Of a stretch of DNA of 64,000 nt, positions 45,125 to 54,642 are shown in pieces (the stretch's first letter is position 1; each line of letters starts with the position of its first letter). A program made the translations under genes and the position numbers. The notes beneath the pieces are model-generated. The model saw nothing but the letters and a program-made list of their open reading frames with translations, was not told where the DNA came from and made no database searches. The DNA is from Selenomonas sp. (GTDB taxonomy: Bacteria > Bacillota_C > Negativicutes > Selenomonadales > Selenomonadaceae): NCBI RefSeq assembly GCF_024699275.1, contig NZ_JAILPX010000026.1, forward strand, positions 62,001 to 126,000, in the 5' to 3' direction.

Positions 45125-47107
45125 TTAACGTTCCACGTTTATCGCTGCATGAATCACATTGTCAATGATGTATCCCGTAGCAAATTTCGTCTCACCGGGT
45201 GTCACCGGCTTTTTTCCCAGCCTGTCAAGATTGCTGACCGGTTGCTGCAGCAATGCTGCTTTCTGTGCCTCCTGTACAGCATCCTTGCTGGCCGGTTTCT
45301 GTACAGGTCCTGGTGCAATGACGATCTCGTTATTCTTTCCAGCAGATTCCAGCTTTTTCAGCTGGTCTTCCGTAGTCTGTTTATGGTCTGCTTCACTCGC
45401 TACATCCACACCAGACTGTTGCAGCAGCATCAAGGTCGTAACCGGCACAAGACCACCGCCGCGAATATCCAGATTCAAAGGGCCAACTGGCTGCGCCACC
45501 GGTACCTTATAGGGAATGATCAACGTTTCCTGCGCTTTACGGTAGGGCTTAATCGTTGTGGTGAACTTCACCGTGTCCCCCGGCTTTACCGTCTTCTTGT
45601 CCGGTATTGCCGAAACGATGGATGCGGTCTTTCTGCCGCCATCCACATCGATATTCACCTGTACATCAATGATATCCGATTCCCGGTCCGAGTTCTGGCA
45701 GATCGCACTCATGGCCTGCATAAGCTCTGCCATGGCAATCTGCCCCACATCCGCATTGTTGTAGTACATATTATCCCGAGCCACAACGCCGTTCTTCACC
45801 GCGTCGGTACGGATTTTGAAGCCAACCTTTGCCGTACTGCCGCTTAGATTATCACTGGTCTTCGAGAGCGCCGCATAGGCAATACCACCGGACAGCTGGG
45901 GTAGGAAATCCTCATCATAGGCAATGCGTGCTCCGTAGTTCTCACTGCGGCCCAAACTATTATCCTTAACATTGACCTTTATGGGCACAACAGACGGAAA
46001 CTGGCCTAATGTGCCGGCAATTCCCGTAGCCCTGTCCTGACTGATACGGCCTATGATATTGCCGATATTGGCGACCTTCATTCCATTGCTCTGACCGCTG
46101 ATGGTCCCCACCACCGTTGCATCCGTCATAAAGTAGTTCACATTACCCCGATGCAGGAAGGGATGACCAAAAGCCAAAATACGCTTGCCATCCACAGCAG
46201 TAACCGTTCCCGTAGCACCTACGGCAAAATCACCATAGGTAACCGCTACGCCTACTGCTGAACCTGGCTCCAATGTTGCATGATATTCCGTTTTATTCAT
46301 ATCTGCTGCAGCAGGTGCCCCCATGGGCAGGAATGTATAGCTGTCCTGCGGATCAATCTGACGCTTCAGGAAATCCAAGCCTGCCTGATTGAACCCCGAA
46401 AAATACATCACATCCTTAGGCTCTGTCTTTGCTGCCGGTTCTTTTGAAGCAGCATCTGCAGCCGGCGTATCTGCTGCTTCAGCCTTCTGATTCTCTTCCT
46501 GCGGCTTTTCCTGCTTTTCCGCCTTGGCGGCTGCCACAGCCGCTCGCGCCCGATCTAACAGCTCATCGCCATAAATCTTATGATCCGGATTCTTCGCCCG
46601 TTCTTCCTGTTTCTTTTTCTTGTCTGCCGCAGCTTTTTCCCGGGTTTCAGCAGCTTGCTTGATATTTATTGTGGAAATATGAGTCTTATTCTTCTTATCG
46701 GGCATGGACCAGAGGGGCAGCATTTCATCAATGGGCGTGATAAAGAAGGTATAGGGCGTCATGTTCTTGATTCCTGCCGCCACTGCACCGATCAGATACC
46801 CGTCCACATAAACCGGACTGCCACTCATGCCCTGCAGAATGCCACCGGTCTGCTCAATCACAGGCCCCGAGGCCTTAGCCATGATCATGGGTTGAGACCC
46901 CTTGCCATTGTCCATATTTCCGACAATATCCACCTGGAAATCCCGCAGCTCACCGCTGCTGTCAATCACCGTATAGGCTGTCCCCACCATACCTTCTGTC
47001 ACCTGATTATGGTTTAGGATCGGGTCCATGGTCCAGCCAACCGATGGAGCCGCCGTCAGCATGGCAGCCACGCCCAACGCCACCATTTTCCTTATATATT
47101 TACGCAA
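45125..47107 (-). CDS. SpoIVB-type (S55 family) serine protease, exported
   Basis: 660 residues starting with TTG at 47107, which has a GAGGTGA ribosome site; no ATG fits. A signal peptide (about 1-26) is followed by the S55 protease region. The catalytic-serine motif GMSGSP is at 93-98, with YLIGAVAAG after it. A charged Ala/Lys/Glu-rich insert of about 90 residues (about 155-245) precedes the rest of the S55 domain. In Bacillus, SpoIVB signals between spore compartments. Here it stands next to murA, a glycosidase and flagellar genes, so an envelope role unrelated to sporulation is likely. Confidence 0.8.
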   Translation of the reverse strand: MRKYIRKMVALGVAAMLTAAPSVGWTMDPILNHNQVTEGMVGTAYTVIDSSGELRDFQVDIVGNMDNGKGSQPMIMAKASGPVIEQTGGILQGMSGSPVYVDGYLIGAVAAGIKNMTPYTFFITPIDEMLPLWSMPDKKNKTHISTINIKQAAETREKAAADKKKKQEERAKNPDHKIYGDELLDRARAAVAAAKAEKQEKPQEENQKAEAADTPAADAASKEPAAKTEPKDVMYFSGFNQAGLDFLKRQIDPQDSYTFLPMGAPAAADMNKTEYHATLEPGSAVGVAVTYGDFAVGATGTVTAVDGKRILAFGHPFLHRGNVNYFMTDATVVGTISGQSNGMKVANIGNIIGRISQDRATGIAGTLGQFPSVVPIKVNVKDNSLGRSENYGARIAYDEDFLPQLSGGIAYAALSKTSDNLSGSTAKVGFKIRTDAVKNGVVARDNMYYNNADVGQIAMAELMQAMSAICQNSDRESDIIDVQVNIDVDGGRKTASIVSAIPDKKTVKPGDTVKFTTTIKPYRKAQETLIIPYKVPVAQPVGPLNLDIRGGGLVPVTTLMLLQQSGVDVASEADHKQTTEDQLKKLESAGKNNEIVIAPGPVQKPASKDAVQEAQKAALLQQPVSNLDRLGKKPVTPGETKFATGYIIDNVIHAAINVER

Positions 47108-47199
47108 AATAATTCACCTCATTTGCTCGTCATAATCACTATCTTTTCATTATATCGCGATTATAGGGGTTTTTCTATAGGTATAAGGTCCTATTTCAT

Positions 47200-48699
47200 T
47201 CATTTATTCGTGATGACCAGTGCCGAACCCACCGAGCGCTCCCGGCCATCACTGGGAGAATTTTGCAGCAATCCTCCAACCACCAGCGCACTGGAACCAC
47301 CGCCATCAAGATTCATGGCATCCTTTGCGCCCATCTTGACCAACAGTTTTGCCCATGCTTCCAGCGTCAGGCCGCAGCTATTGGACTGACGTCCATCTAC
47401 TACCCCCAAGAGATAATTGCCATTCCGCAGGATGGCTACTGCACTGCGGGGTGCTCGTCCATAGCGGATATCCGAAGGGAACTTTTCCGCGCCTGCAGTC
47501 ACCATGACGCTGCCATTCTGTACCAGCCGGGGACCTGCCCCCATGATTTCTACAGCCTGATTCCATGGAGCCCCCAGTTCCTGGGATATCACTGCCCGAT
47601 CACCGACCTGCACATCAGCAAAGGCCTCCGCCGCTGAACCATGCACAGATACTACGCAGCCGTTCTTAGGGATTACCGAATTGCCGTTGTTTATGGCCGT
47701 AACCTTGCCATCTACCACTGTATATTCCCGCCCAAATTCATTGGTTTTCGTGCGGCTGCCGTACCAATGATTGTAGAGGGTCAAATTATCTGACCCCCGC
47801 TCAGCATCTACACCGGATACCGGTTGGGTAGCATCCCCCAAGGTCACATACCCCGCATAGGAAACCTGTCCCATAAACGGTCTGCCATCGGCGCCAATGC
47901 CCAGGGCCGTACGCCGATAATAGGTAGTCCCCGCCATATCCCCATCGATTTTCACCATGCCTATGGCATCGCCATTGCCGGCAAAATAAGTGGCATTGAC
48001 CGCCGCAATGGCATTCGTCATATCCGACATACCGCTGGTAGTCTGCAGCCCTGGCACATGCCCCCGGGCCAGCACCGGTTTAATTTGATAAAGATCCTTG
48101 TCCGCCTCTATAAAATACGCAGAAATCTTCCCCGCGTTATCCCAATAAACATATTCCCGACGAGCTAATCCCGGCCCCACCATCTCTGTGTAAAGGCCGT
48201 CAAAATTAAGGGACATCACATGTCCACTGGAATTCGGCTTTTTCATTGCCACGGACTTGCTGCCTGCAGCATTCACGGCCCCTTTCCTTGCCGGACGTGT
48301 TTCCTCCCCCACCGAATCCGGCAGGACATCCACAAATACCCGGGCCGGATTTGTCAACTTCTGCACATTGTAATGAAGACCGGCTTTCAGCCGCACACTG
48401 ACCAGCAGATGACCATTCTTTTCGGTAAACTTCACCGATTCAATCCGGGAACTGGAAAACTGTTCCTTGGCAAGCCGTCTCTTATCCGCATTGAAAAAAT
48501 CCAAAGTCACCAGGCGTTTATCCCCGGAAACTGTCACATTATAGCGGGGCATAGATGACCAGTCAAAAACAATCCGGTCATGTTCGGCTCCGGAATGGTA
48601 ACGCACCGAAGTCAAATCCGCCGCCTCTGCCCATACTGGCGTCCCTAACAGGGAAATTGCCAGCGTCAATGCTGTAAGATTACGCTTATTCAAGAACAA
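47200..48699 (-). CDS. Phosphodiester glycosidase-family protein with AMIN-like domain
   Basis: 499 residues from TTG at 48699 (GGGAGG ribosome site seven bases before). Signal peptide (about 1-26). The first part (about 28-130) resembles an AMIN domain, a beta-rich region that binds envelope glycans (YHSGAEHDRIVFDWSS...VFVDVLPD). The second (about 200-495) is of the NAGPA/DUF2233 type, with NATYFAGN and the hallmark MNLDGGGSSALVV near 475-487. This suggests cleavage of a sugar phosphodiester in the periplasm. The flg operon lies just upstream and the SpoIVB-type protease follows by 92 bases. Confidence 0.8.
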   Translation of the reverse strand: MFLNKRNLTALTLAISLLGTPVWAEAADLTSVRYHSGAEHDRIVFDWSSMPRYNVTVSGDKRLVTLDFFNADKRRLAKEQFSSSRIESVKFTEKNGHLLVSVRLKAGLHYNVQKLTNPARVFVDVLPDSVGEETRPARKGAVNAAGSKSVAMKKPNSSGHVMSLNFDGLYTEMVGPGLARREYVYWDNAGKISAYFIEADKDLYQIKPVLARGHVPGLQTTSGMSDMTNAIAAVNATYFAGNGDAIGMVKIDGDMAGTTYYRRTALGIGADGRPFMGQVSYAGYVTLGDATQPVSGVDAERGSDNLTLYNHWYGSRTKTNEFGREYTVVDGKVTAINNGNSVIPKNGCVVSVHGSAAEAFADVQVGDRAVISQELGAPWNQAVEIMGAGPRLVQNGSVMVTAGAEKFPSDIRYGRAPRSAVAILRNGNYLLGVVDGRQSNSCGLTLEAWAKLLVKMGAKDAMNLDGGGSSALVVGGLLQNSPSDGRERSVGSALVITNK

Positions 48700-48725
48700 A
48701 TTAAAACCTCCCTAATAGCAGAAAC

Positions 48726-48750
48726 CGGGACGGTTGACACAACCGTCCCG
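48726..48750 (-). terminator. Stem-loop after flgJ
   Basis: CGGGACGGTTG (48726-48736) / CAACCGTCCCG (48740-48750) with a three-base loop. The T run on the minus strand is short (GGTTTC), so it may allow some read-through into the glycosidase gene. Confidence 0.6.
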
Positions 48751-48758
48751 TCACCTGT

Positions 48759-49205
48759 TCATTTTATCACATTTTGTGCTGCATTACGACTCTCAACCTG
48801 CGGTTTTAACTGTTTGTACATCATGTCAGCAATACCGATACCGCCGCCTGCCGCCACATTCTTCATCAGTTCATCATCCCGCATATCCTGAAAAATCTTC
48901 AACGCATGAGATTCACCAAAAAGTGTATTTTCTGGCACAGTAGCCCGCATCTGTCGATACATCATATTGAGAAACATGGCCTCAAAGCCTTCACAGGCTT
49001 TCTTGAGTTCCTGATCCCGTTTTTCAGCAGCTTTAGCCTCCTGAACCGCCTTAGCTTCTTCAGCACTTGATGCCTTATCCACACGCCCTTTAAGCTCATC
49101 CAGAATCTGGGAAAATTTCGCCGACTCCGCCGCCGTCTGGGCTGAATCATAACTGGTATTGCTCTGCTTATCCAGTCCTGATACCGCTAATGGTGCGATC
49201 TGCAT
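48759..49205 (-). CDS. flgJ: FlgJ-type rod-binding protein (N-terminal domain only)
   Basis: 148 residues. It matches the FlgJ N-terminal rod-capping domain: KKACEGFEAMFLNMMYRQMR (about 68-87) and GGGIGIADMMYKQL near the C-terminus. The C-terminal muramidase domain of enterobacterial FlgJ is absent, as in many other bacteria; a separate cell-wall hydrolase would be needed. ATG at 49205 is used because AGGTGAG precedes it, the in-frame GTG upstream being part of that site. Last gene of the flg operon. Confidence 0.88.
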   Translation of the reverse strand: MQIAPLAVSGLDKQSNTSYDSAQTAAESAKFSQILDELKGRVDKASSAEEAKAVQEAKAAEKRDQELKKACEGFEAMFLNMMYRQMRATVPENTLFGESHALKIFQDMRDDELMKNVAAGGGIGIADMMYKQLKPQVESRNAAQNVIK

Positions 49206-49229
49206 TTCTCTCACCTGCCCTTTATCCGC

Positions 49230-50348
49230 TTAAATCAATTGCAGTTCCGCATGAATTGCGCCTGCAGCTTTCATAGCCTGCAGGATGGATATGATATCCC
49301 GGGGAGTCGCCCCCACTGCATTGAGTGCCCCCACAATATCGTTGATATTCGCCGTAGCTGGCAGTACAACTGTACTCGCCTTATCCTCGGTCACCTTTAC
49401 ATCGGTATTCTTCGTCACAATGGTGGTACCATAGCTGAAGGGATCTGGCTGATTGGCATTTTCATTCTTCTGCACCTGAATGGACAGCCCGCCCTGGGTA
49501 ATGGCAATCTCATCTACAGATACATCGCCCCCCATGACAATGGTGCCTGTACGCTCATTAACCACAATCTTGGCCACGTTATCCGGCATAACTGGTAATT
49601 CCTCAATTGAAGAAACAAAACCAACCACGTTGCCCCGATAGTAGGCAGGAATATTGATGTCGATGCGGCCAGGATTTACCGCCTGGGCCACACCGCCGTA
49701 TTGCGAGTTGATTGCTTCTGCCATACGGCTGGCCGTGGTAAAATCGGGACTGGAAAGGGACAGGGAAAGACGTCCATTATTCCCCAAATCATCTTCCACG
49801 GTACGCTCCACAATGGCTCCATTAGGGGTCATACCTACCGTGGGGAAATTTTTTGTAGCCGTGGAGTTGCCACCACCCCGACCAGCCATAAAGCCGCCGG
49901 TAGAAACCGCGCCCTGGGCTACCGCATACACCGTGCCATTGCCGGCCTTCAAGGGAGTCTGCAGCAGCGTTCCCCCTTGAATACTGTCCGCATCACCAAT
50001 GGAGGATACGGTAATATCGATGGTATCCCCTTCCCTTACAAAGGGGGGCAAAGTCGCCGTCACCATAACCGCCGCCACGTTATCGGATTTCAGGGAGGAC
50101 TGGTTCACAGCCACACCATAAGCCTTCAGCATATTCACGATGGACTGCACCGTTTCCACGGATTTATTGGAATCACCTGTGCCGTTAAGGCCTACCACCA
50201 ATCCATATCCCATAAGCTGATTGGATCGGACCCCCTGAACCTTGGCAATATCCTTGATTCTCGTCACCGCATTATCCGCTGAAGCCAGGCTGGGCACACC
50301 GCCCAAAACCAACGCGCCAGCCAATAAGCAAGCCAATATCTTCTTCAT
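49230..50348 (-). CDS. flgI: Flagellar P-ring protein FlgI
   Basis: 372 residues with a Sec signal peptide (MKKILACLLAGALVLGGVPSLASA). After it come RIKDIAKVQGVRSNQLMGYG and LVVGLNGTGDS, highly typical of FlgI, and the C-terminal segment AVGATPRDIISILQAMKAAGA. It forms the ring around the rod in the peptidoglycan layer, which only diderm cells use. ATG at 50348 has GGAGG at proper spacing; the ATG four codons upstream lies within that site. It is 18 bases after flgH. Confidence 0.96.
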   Translation of the reverse strand: MKKILACLLAGALVLGGVPSLASADNAVTRIKDIAKVQGVRSNQLMGYGLVVGLNGTGDSNKSVETVQSIVNMLKAYGVAVNQSSLKSDNVAAVMVTATLPPFVREGDTIDITVSSIGDADSIQGGTLLQTPLKAGNGTVYAVAQGAVSTGGFMAGRGGGNSTATKNFPTVGMTPNGAIVERTVEDDLGNNGRLSLSLSSPDFTTASRMAEAINSQYGGVAQAVNPGRIDINIPAYYRGNVVGFVSSIEELPVMPDNVAKIVVNERTGTIVMGGDVSVDEIAITQGGLSIQVQKNENANQPDPFSYGTTIVTKNTDVKVTEDKASTVVLPATANINDIVGALNAVGATPRDIISILQAMKAAGAIHAELQLI

Positions 50349-50366
50349 AAAAACCTCCATATCCCA

Positions 50367-50969
50367 TCAGAACAAGAAGTTGAATATCTGCGTAAGTATC
50401 CCCTGCCGCTGCTTTGCATTCAGCGGCCCCTTGCCATCGAAGCGCACCGTTGCAGCGGCGATTTTCGTCGAAGGAATGGTATTCGCAGCCGTTATGTCCT
50501 CAGGACGGCAAATTCCCTTAAAGGTAATCTTGTGTTCATTCTTATTGTTCCAGATCGACTGGGTTCCCTCCAACACCAGATTGCCGTTGGGCTGTACATC
50601 CACCACAGTCACCGTCACATTACCGGTGGTGGTATTCTTGGAAGCAGCCGCCCCATTAGCCTTGAAGGAATCGGAACCGCTGACGGAAGCCGCCTTGATA
50701 AAATCAAAGATGCCAACACCTGCATTCAAGGAATTGCTGCCACTTTTATTATTGGAATTGGAGCGCGTATCCGATATGGTAGTGGACTCACTGATCACAA
50801 TCGTAAGGATATCCCCCACATCCTGTGCCTTACGGTCCGCAAACACACTGCGGGTATGTCCGCCATCCAAGGCCCATAGGGATTGGGCACTCGCCACCGG
50901 CGCCATGGCCAAAAGCAGGCCCCCTGCGGTCAGGGCTAAAGCAAATTGCTTTTTATTCATTAACTTCAT
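50367..50969 (-). CDS. flgH: Flagellar L-ring protein FlgH, apparently non-lipidated
   Basis: 200 residues. Family segments are clear: FADRKAQDVGDILTIVISE (about 44-62), GNVTVTVVDVQPNGNLVLEG (about 115-134) and ITAANTIPSTKIA near 160. FlgH is normally an outer-membrane lipoprotein with a cysteine at the cleavage site. Here the signal peptide ends in PVASAQS with no cysteine, fitting signal peptidase I, so the usual lipid anchor is missing. ATG at 50969 is chosen because AGGTAA lies eight bases upstream. It is between flgA and flgI in the operon. Confidence 0.93.
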   Translation of the reverse strand: MKLMNKKQFALALTAGGLLLAMAPVASAQSLWALDGGHTRSVFADRKAQDVGDILTIVISESTTISDTRSNSNNKSGSNSLNAGVGIFDFIKAASVSGSDSFKANGAAASKNTTTGNVTVTVVDVQPNGNLVLEGTQSIWNNKNEHKITFKGICRPEDITAANTIPSTKIAAATVRFDGKGPLNAKQRQGILTQIFNFLF

Positions 50970-50989
50970 CGTCATTACCTGCCTTTATC

Positions 50990-51772
50990 TCAATCTATCT
51001 CCACCGTAGTGGCATCAACAACCTTTCCCTGCAAAATGCGGGAGGAATTGGCATTGCGTACTTTTATCCGGCCACCCACGCGGCCCTTCTGCATGGCAAT
51101 CCCATTGGCACTGACCTGTATACCTTTGAATTTCTTGATCAGCTTCACCGGCGAACCCGAATGGATTACTACGGGATTCTGCAGCATGTTCTGCTCCAGC
51201 GGCTGGCCCATATGCACATAACGGATGGGCACCCTACCTTCAATATCTTGAAAACTGGTGAGATATCTTCCCTGGCCTCCGGTTACTTCCCGCTCTTCCA
51301 CCCGCACAGCACTTTCTGCAATGTTCTTTTCCAAGGGCAAATCCATGCCTGCCACCAGCACCTTTTCAAAGACCTGCACCCGGAAATAACAGATTACACG
51401 CCGATAAAGCTTTTCATCGATATAGAGACGAATATGCACGGGCTGCACGCTGCCATAACGAATCTGCCCCGGAAGTGCTGCTTCATAGCGCAATTTTCCC
51501 ACTGGCAGGCGCAAATCCCTCGGCCCATTGGTCAAGGTCAGCACATGGCGCCTGTTTTCCCCGGCTTTGTAGAGCTCCAGCTCCAATTGCTGCCGGGCAA
51601 TGCCTGCCATTTTCTGTGCGGTGATGACCTGGGGAAACGCCTCCGCCTGCATGTTGCCACCATAAACGGCTTCTGCCTGCGGCGAAAACATAAAAATCAA
51701 CAGACAGAAGAAGCCACTCCATAGCATACAGAGTATGCTGCGAATGGCTAAGCGGCTTCCCTTAATATTCAT
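50990..51772 (-). CDS. flgA: Flagellar P-ring assembly chaperone FlgA
   Basis: 260 residues with a signal peptide (hydrophobic 12-30, cleavage near AEA). The C-terminal SAF-type domain (about 135-255) shows KVLVAGMDLPLEKNIAES, then VVIHSGSPVKLI and a GRIKVRNANSSRILQGKV end, all typical of FlgA. It helps FlgI polymerise in the periplasm. Its ATG shares one base with the flgG stop (TGATG), so translation is coupled. Confidence 0.92.
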   Translation of the reverse strand: MNIKGSRLAIRSILCMLWSGFFCLLIFMFSPQAEAVYGGNMQAEAFPQVITAQKMAGIARQQLELELYKAGENRRHVLTLTNGPRDLRLPVGKLRYEAALPGQIRYGSVQPVHIRLYIDEKLYRRVICYFRVQVFEKVLVAGMDLPLEKNIAESAVRVEEREVTGGQGRYLTSFQDIEGRVPIRYVHMGQPLEQNMLQNPVVIHSGSPVKLIKKFKGIQVSANGIAMQKGRVGGRIKVRNANSSRILQGKVVDATTVEID

Positions 51773-52563
51773 CAGCGTTTCAAACCATTGGCGATTTCCA
51801 GCATGGAATCGGATGTCGTAATGGCTTTGGAATTGGACTCATAAGCGCGCTGGGAAACGATCATATTGACCATTTCCTCGACAATCTGTACATTGCTCAT
51901 CTCCAGCGTTCCCTGAGTCAAAGTACCAGCCCCATCCGTACCGGGATTGCTTTCAATGGGATCACCAGAAGCCTCCGATACGATAAAGAGATTCTTGCCA
52001 ATGGCTGTAAGACCTGCCGGATTGACAAACCGAGCCAGCGTAATCTGTCCGACATTCTGCTGGGTACCGCCAGCAGGCGTTTCCGAAACGGAACCATCTC
52101 CGGCGATGACAATGGAATCCACCGGTGAATTTTCCCCAAAGGTAATGCCGTCCGCCAACAGATAACCATCAGAGGTTACCAGCCGCCGCTGAGAATCCAG
52201 CTTAAAGGCGCCATCCCGGGTATAGCCCGTCGTACCATCCGGCAGGGTAACGCGGAAATAACCTTCCCCCTGAATCCCCACATCGGTAGGATTTTCTGTT
52301 GTCTGCAGCGGCCCCTGGGTAATCACCCGCTGGGTAGCAGCGACCCGGGTTCCCAAACCGATCTGCAGTCCCGTGGGGTACTGATTGTCCTGTCCGCTCT
52401 GGGCTCCGGCATCCCGCAGGGTCTGATAAATCAAATCCTGGAACTCAGCCCGAACCTTCTTGCCGCCATAGGTATTCACATTGGCAATATTATTGGAAAT
52501 AACATCCATATTAGTCTGCTGCCCCTTCATCCCCGAAGCCGCCGACCAAAGCGCTCTCATCAT
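51772..52563 (-). CDS. flgG: Flagellar distal rod protein FlgG
   Basis: 263 residues. The N-terminal MRALWSAASGMKGQQTNMDV and ISNNIANVNTYGGKK blocks and the C-terminal MSNVQIVEEMVNMIVSQRAYE block match FlgG, which forms the distal rod. ATG at 52563 follows AAGGAGG at eight bases; longer frames would overlap flgF. It is 73 bases downstream of flgF. Confidence 0.94.
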   Translation of the reverse strand: MMRALWSAASGMKGQQTNMDVISNNIANVNTYGGKKVRAEFQDLIYQTLRDAGAQSGQDNQYPTGLQIGLGTRVAATQRVITQGPLQTTENPTDVGIQGEGYFRVTLPDGTTGYTRDGAFKLDSQRRLVTSDGYLLADGITFGENSPVDSIVIAGDGSVSETPAGGTQQNVGQITLARFVNPAGLTAIGKNLFIVSEASGDPIESNPGTDGAGTLTQGTLEMSNVQIVEEMVNMIVSQRAYESNSKAITTSDSMLEIANGLKR

Positions 52564-52636
52564 AATGGTTTCCTCCTTACACCACGAAAACGATACTATA
52601 TATATCGAACAAAACCCGGCAAAGCTTAAATCAAAT

Positions 52637-53437
52637 TTAAGACAATCTACCCACGTCGTTGACCGACTTGTCCAGCATAGCATCCTGTGTCGTTACCGCC
52701 TTCGAGCCCGCCTCATACATCCGATAATTATTGATTAGTTCCACCATTTCCGATACCACATTGGTATTGGAGCGCTCCAACATCCCCTGCTGTATCTCAC
52801 CTGCCGCCGGAGCCGGCTGCGCCCCTTCCTGAGGATAATAGAGATTATTTCCCTGTTTCAGCACAGCCCGCCGATTGTTGAACTGGACAAACTGCAGCTG
52901 GCCAATCTGTACATTATCCGCATAGACTTCCCCCTGACTTCCCACCATGATGCTGGTGGTATCAGGTGGAATAGTAATTCCCTGACCATTACGCCCCAAA
53001 ACCGTCTGACCATTCACCGTCTGGATCTGCCCATTGGCCGATTTATAAAAATTGCCATCCCGGGTATAGCGCACACCATTTTCCGTTTGAATCGCAAAAT
53101 AGCCATTGCCAGAAATGGCCAAATCCAAAGGATTCCCTGTGGTTTCAAAGGCCCCCTGGCTATGCTCTGTAGCAATCTCATCAATATAAGAACCCAGTCC
53201 CAAAGTTCCCACAACAGGATACTGTTCGCCCACATGAAACTGCTTGAAACTGGTTACGTCATTTTTATTGATCCCATCGTTGATGCGTTTAATCAGCATG
53301 GGATGAAATTCCCGGCTGATGGCTTCATCCCGCTTGAATCCTGTGGTATTGGCATTCGCCAGATTGTTGGCCAGCGTATCCGTACGCTTGGCCTCTGTAA
53401 TCATACCTGCGCCTGCCGTATATAGACCACGCCACAT
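52637..53437 (-). CDS. flgF: Flagellar rod protein FlgF
   Basis: 266 residues with the flagellar rod/hook N-terminus (MWRGLYTAGAGMITEAKRTD, NNLANANTTGFKRD) and C-terminus (MLERSNTNVVSEMVELINNYR). Position ahead of flgG and overall likeness favour FlgF (proximal rod), although it could be annotated as a second FlgG. GGGAG precedes ATG at 53437. First gene of the flg cluster here, 106 bases after mbl with a terminator between. Confidence 0.9.
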   Translation of the reverse strand: MWRGLYTAGAGMITEAKRTDTLANNLANANTTGFKRDEAISREFHPMLIKRINDGINKNDVTSFKQFHVGEQYPVVGTLGLGSYIDEIATEHSQGAFETTGNPLDLAISGNGYFAIQTENGVRYTRDGNFYKSANGQIQTVNGQTVLGRNGQGITIPPDTTSIMVGSQGEVYADNVQIGQLQFVQFNNRRAVLKQGNNLYYPQEGAQPAPAAGEIQQGMLERSNTNVVSEMVELINNYRMYEAGSKAVTTQDAMLDKSVNDVGRLS

Positions 53438-53493
53438 AATTGGTCACTCCCTTAACATCTTCCATACTTTTCCTTGCATGTATATTTCGCGTA

Positions 53494-53526
53494 AAAAGGC
53501 GAAACTCCTTTCGAGATTCGCCTTTT
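53494..53526 (-). terminator. Terminator between mbl and flgF
   Basis: AAAAGGCGAA (53494-53503) / TTCGCCTTTT (53517-53526) with an inner CTC/GAG, followed by TTTTTAC on the minus strand. The flg operon therefore needs its own promoter between this point and 53437. Confidence 0.75.
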
Positions 53527-53542
53527 CGCATAAATTATTTTT

Positions 53543-54565
53543 TCAATGACCGGTCTTGATATTCCGCGCCCTGCCATCAAATTTGCTAAAGCTGTCCAAT
53601 GCCATACCACAGCCAATGGCCACACAGCTCATGGCATCCTCCGCCAAAGCTGTCGGTATGTCCGTTTCCCGGCGGATAAGCTCATCCAATCCGTAAAGCA
53701 TCCCGCCACCACCGGTGAGAACAATGCCGCAGTTCATCACATCGGCAGCCAGTTCCGGCGGCGTTTCCTCCAGCACCTTCTTAACACAGCTGACAATTTT
53801 CGTCACACTGTCATGGGTTGCCGCTGCTGCCTGCTCCGTGGTAACCTGCACATTTTTCGGCAATCCCGATAGCATATCCCGGCCCCGTACATCCATGATT
53901 TCGTTGCGGGCGCCAGTAAAAGCAGCGCCTACCCGCATCTTGATTTCCTCAGCAGTACGCTCGCCAATCATGATGTTGAATTCCTTCTTGACATAAGCAG
54001 CAATATCCTCATCAAACTTATCACCAGCCACCCGCAGGGATTCACTGTTTACAATACCCCCCAGGGAAATCACCGCGATATCCGTGGTGCCGCCGCCGAT
54101 ATCCACCACCATGGAACCACGGGGTTCCACAATATCCAGACCAGCCCCTAAAGCTGCAGCCAAAGGTTCTTCAATGAGCTGGGTATGACGGGCCCCGGCC
54201 TGTTCTGCCGCTTCCTGCACAGCCCGTTGTTCCACCATGGTACAACCAGAAGGAATACAAATCATGATGCGGGGCCGGAACACGAAACGGCGCCCCACAA
54301 CCTTTTCGATAAAGTGCCGCAGCATGCTTTCCGTAATGTCATAGTCCGCAATAACCCCTTCCCGCAAAGGGCGAATCGCCACGATATTGCCAGGAGTACG
54401 GCCAATCATCTGGCGGGCTTCCTCGCCGATGGCCAGAACCCGATTCGTATCCCGGTCCACCGCTACCACTGAAGGTTCCCGCAGCACAATGCCCTTCCCC
54501 TTCACATACACCAATACATTTGCAGTACCCAAGTCAATACCAATATCCAATGACATACCAAACAT
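53543..54565 (-). CDS. mbl: Rod-shape-determining actin homologue, MreB/Mbl family
   Basis: 340 residues. Actin-like ATP-binding motifs are intact: DIGIDLGTANVLVYVKGKG (phosphate 1), MVVDIGGGTTDIAVISLG (phosphate 2, about 153-170) and VLTGGGGMLYGLDELI (adenosine, near 286-301). It forms membrane-bound filaments that guide lateral wall synthesis. Position next to flgF/flgG and the IGEEARQMIGRTPGNIVAIRPL region favour Mbl over MreB; the distinction is not certain. AAGGAG precedes ATG. Confidence 0.92.
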   Translation of the reverse strand: MFGMSLDIGIDLGTANVLVYVKGKGIVLREPSVVAVDRDTNRVLAIGEEARQMIGRTPGNIVAIRPLREGVIADYDITESMLRHFIEKVVGRRFVFRPRIMICIPSGCTMVEQRAVQEAAEQAGARHTQLIEEPLAAALGAGLDIVEPRGSMVVDIGGGTTDIAVISLGGIVNSESLRVAGDKFDEDIAAYVKKEFNIMIGERTAEEIKMRVGAAFTGARNEIMDVRGRDMLSGLPKNVQVTTEQAAAATHDSVTKIVSCVKKVLEETPPELAADVMNCGIVLTGGGGMLYGLDELIRRETDIPTALAEDAMSCVAIGCGMALDSFSKFDGRARNIKTGH

Positions 54566-54613
54566 TTATAAAAATCTCCTTCCGAAGTCAAACGGACAAA
54601 ATAGACAATTTAT

Positions 54614-54642
54614 AATATATAATAAAACCATGCCAATTACAA
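54614..54642 (-). promoter_or_regulatory. Promoter of mbl
   Basis: On the minus strand TTGTAA (54637-54642), 17-base spacer, TATATT (54614-54619), about 40 bases before the start site region of the leader. Confidence 0.55.
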
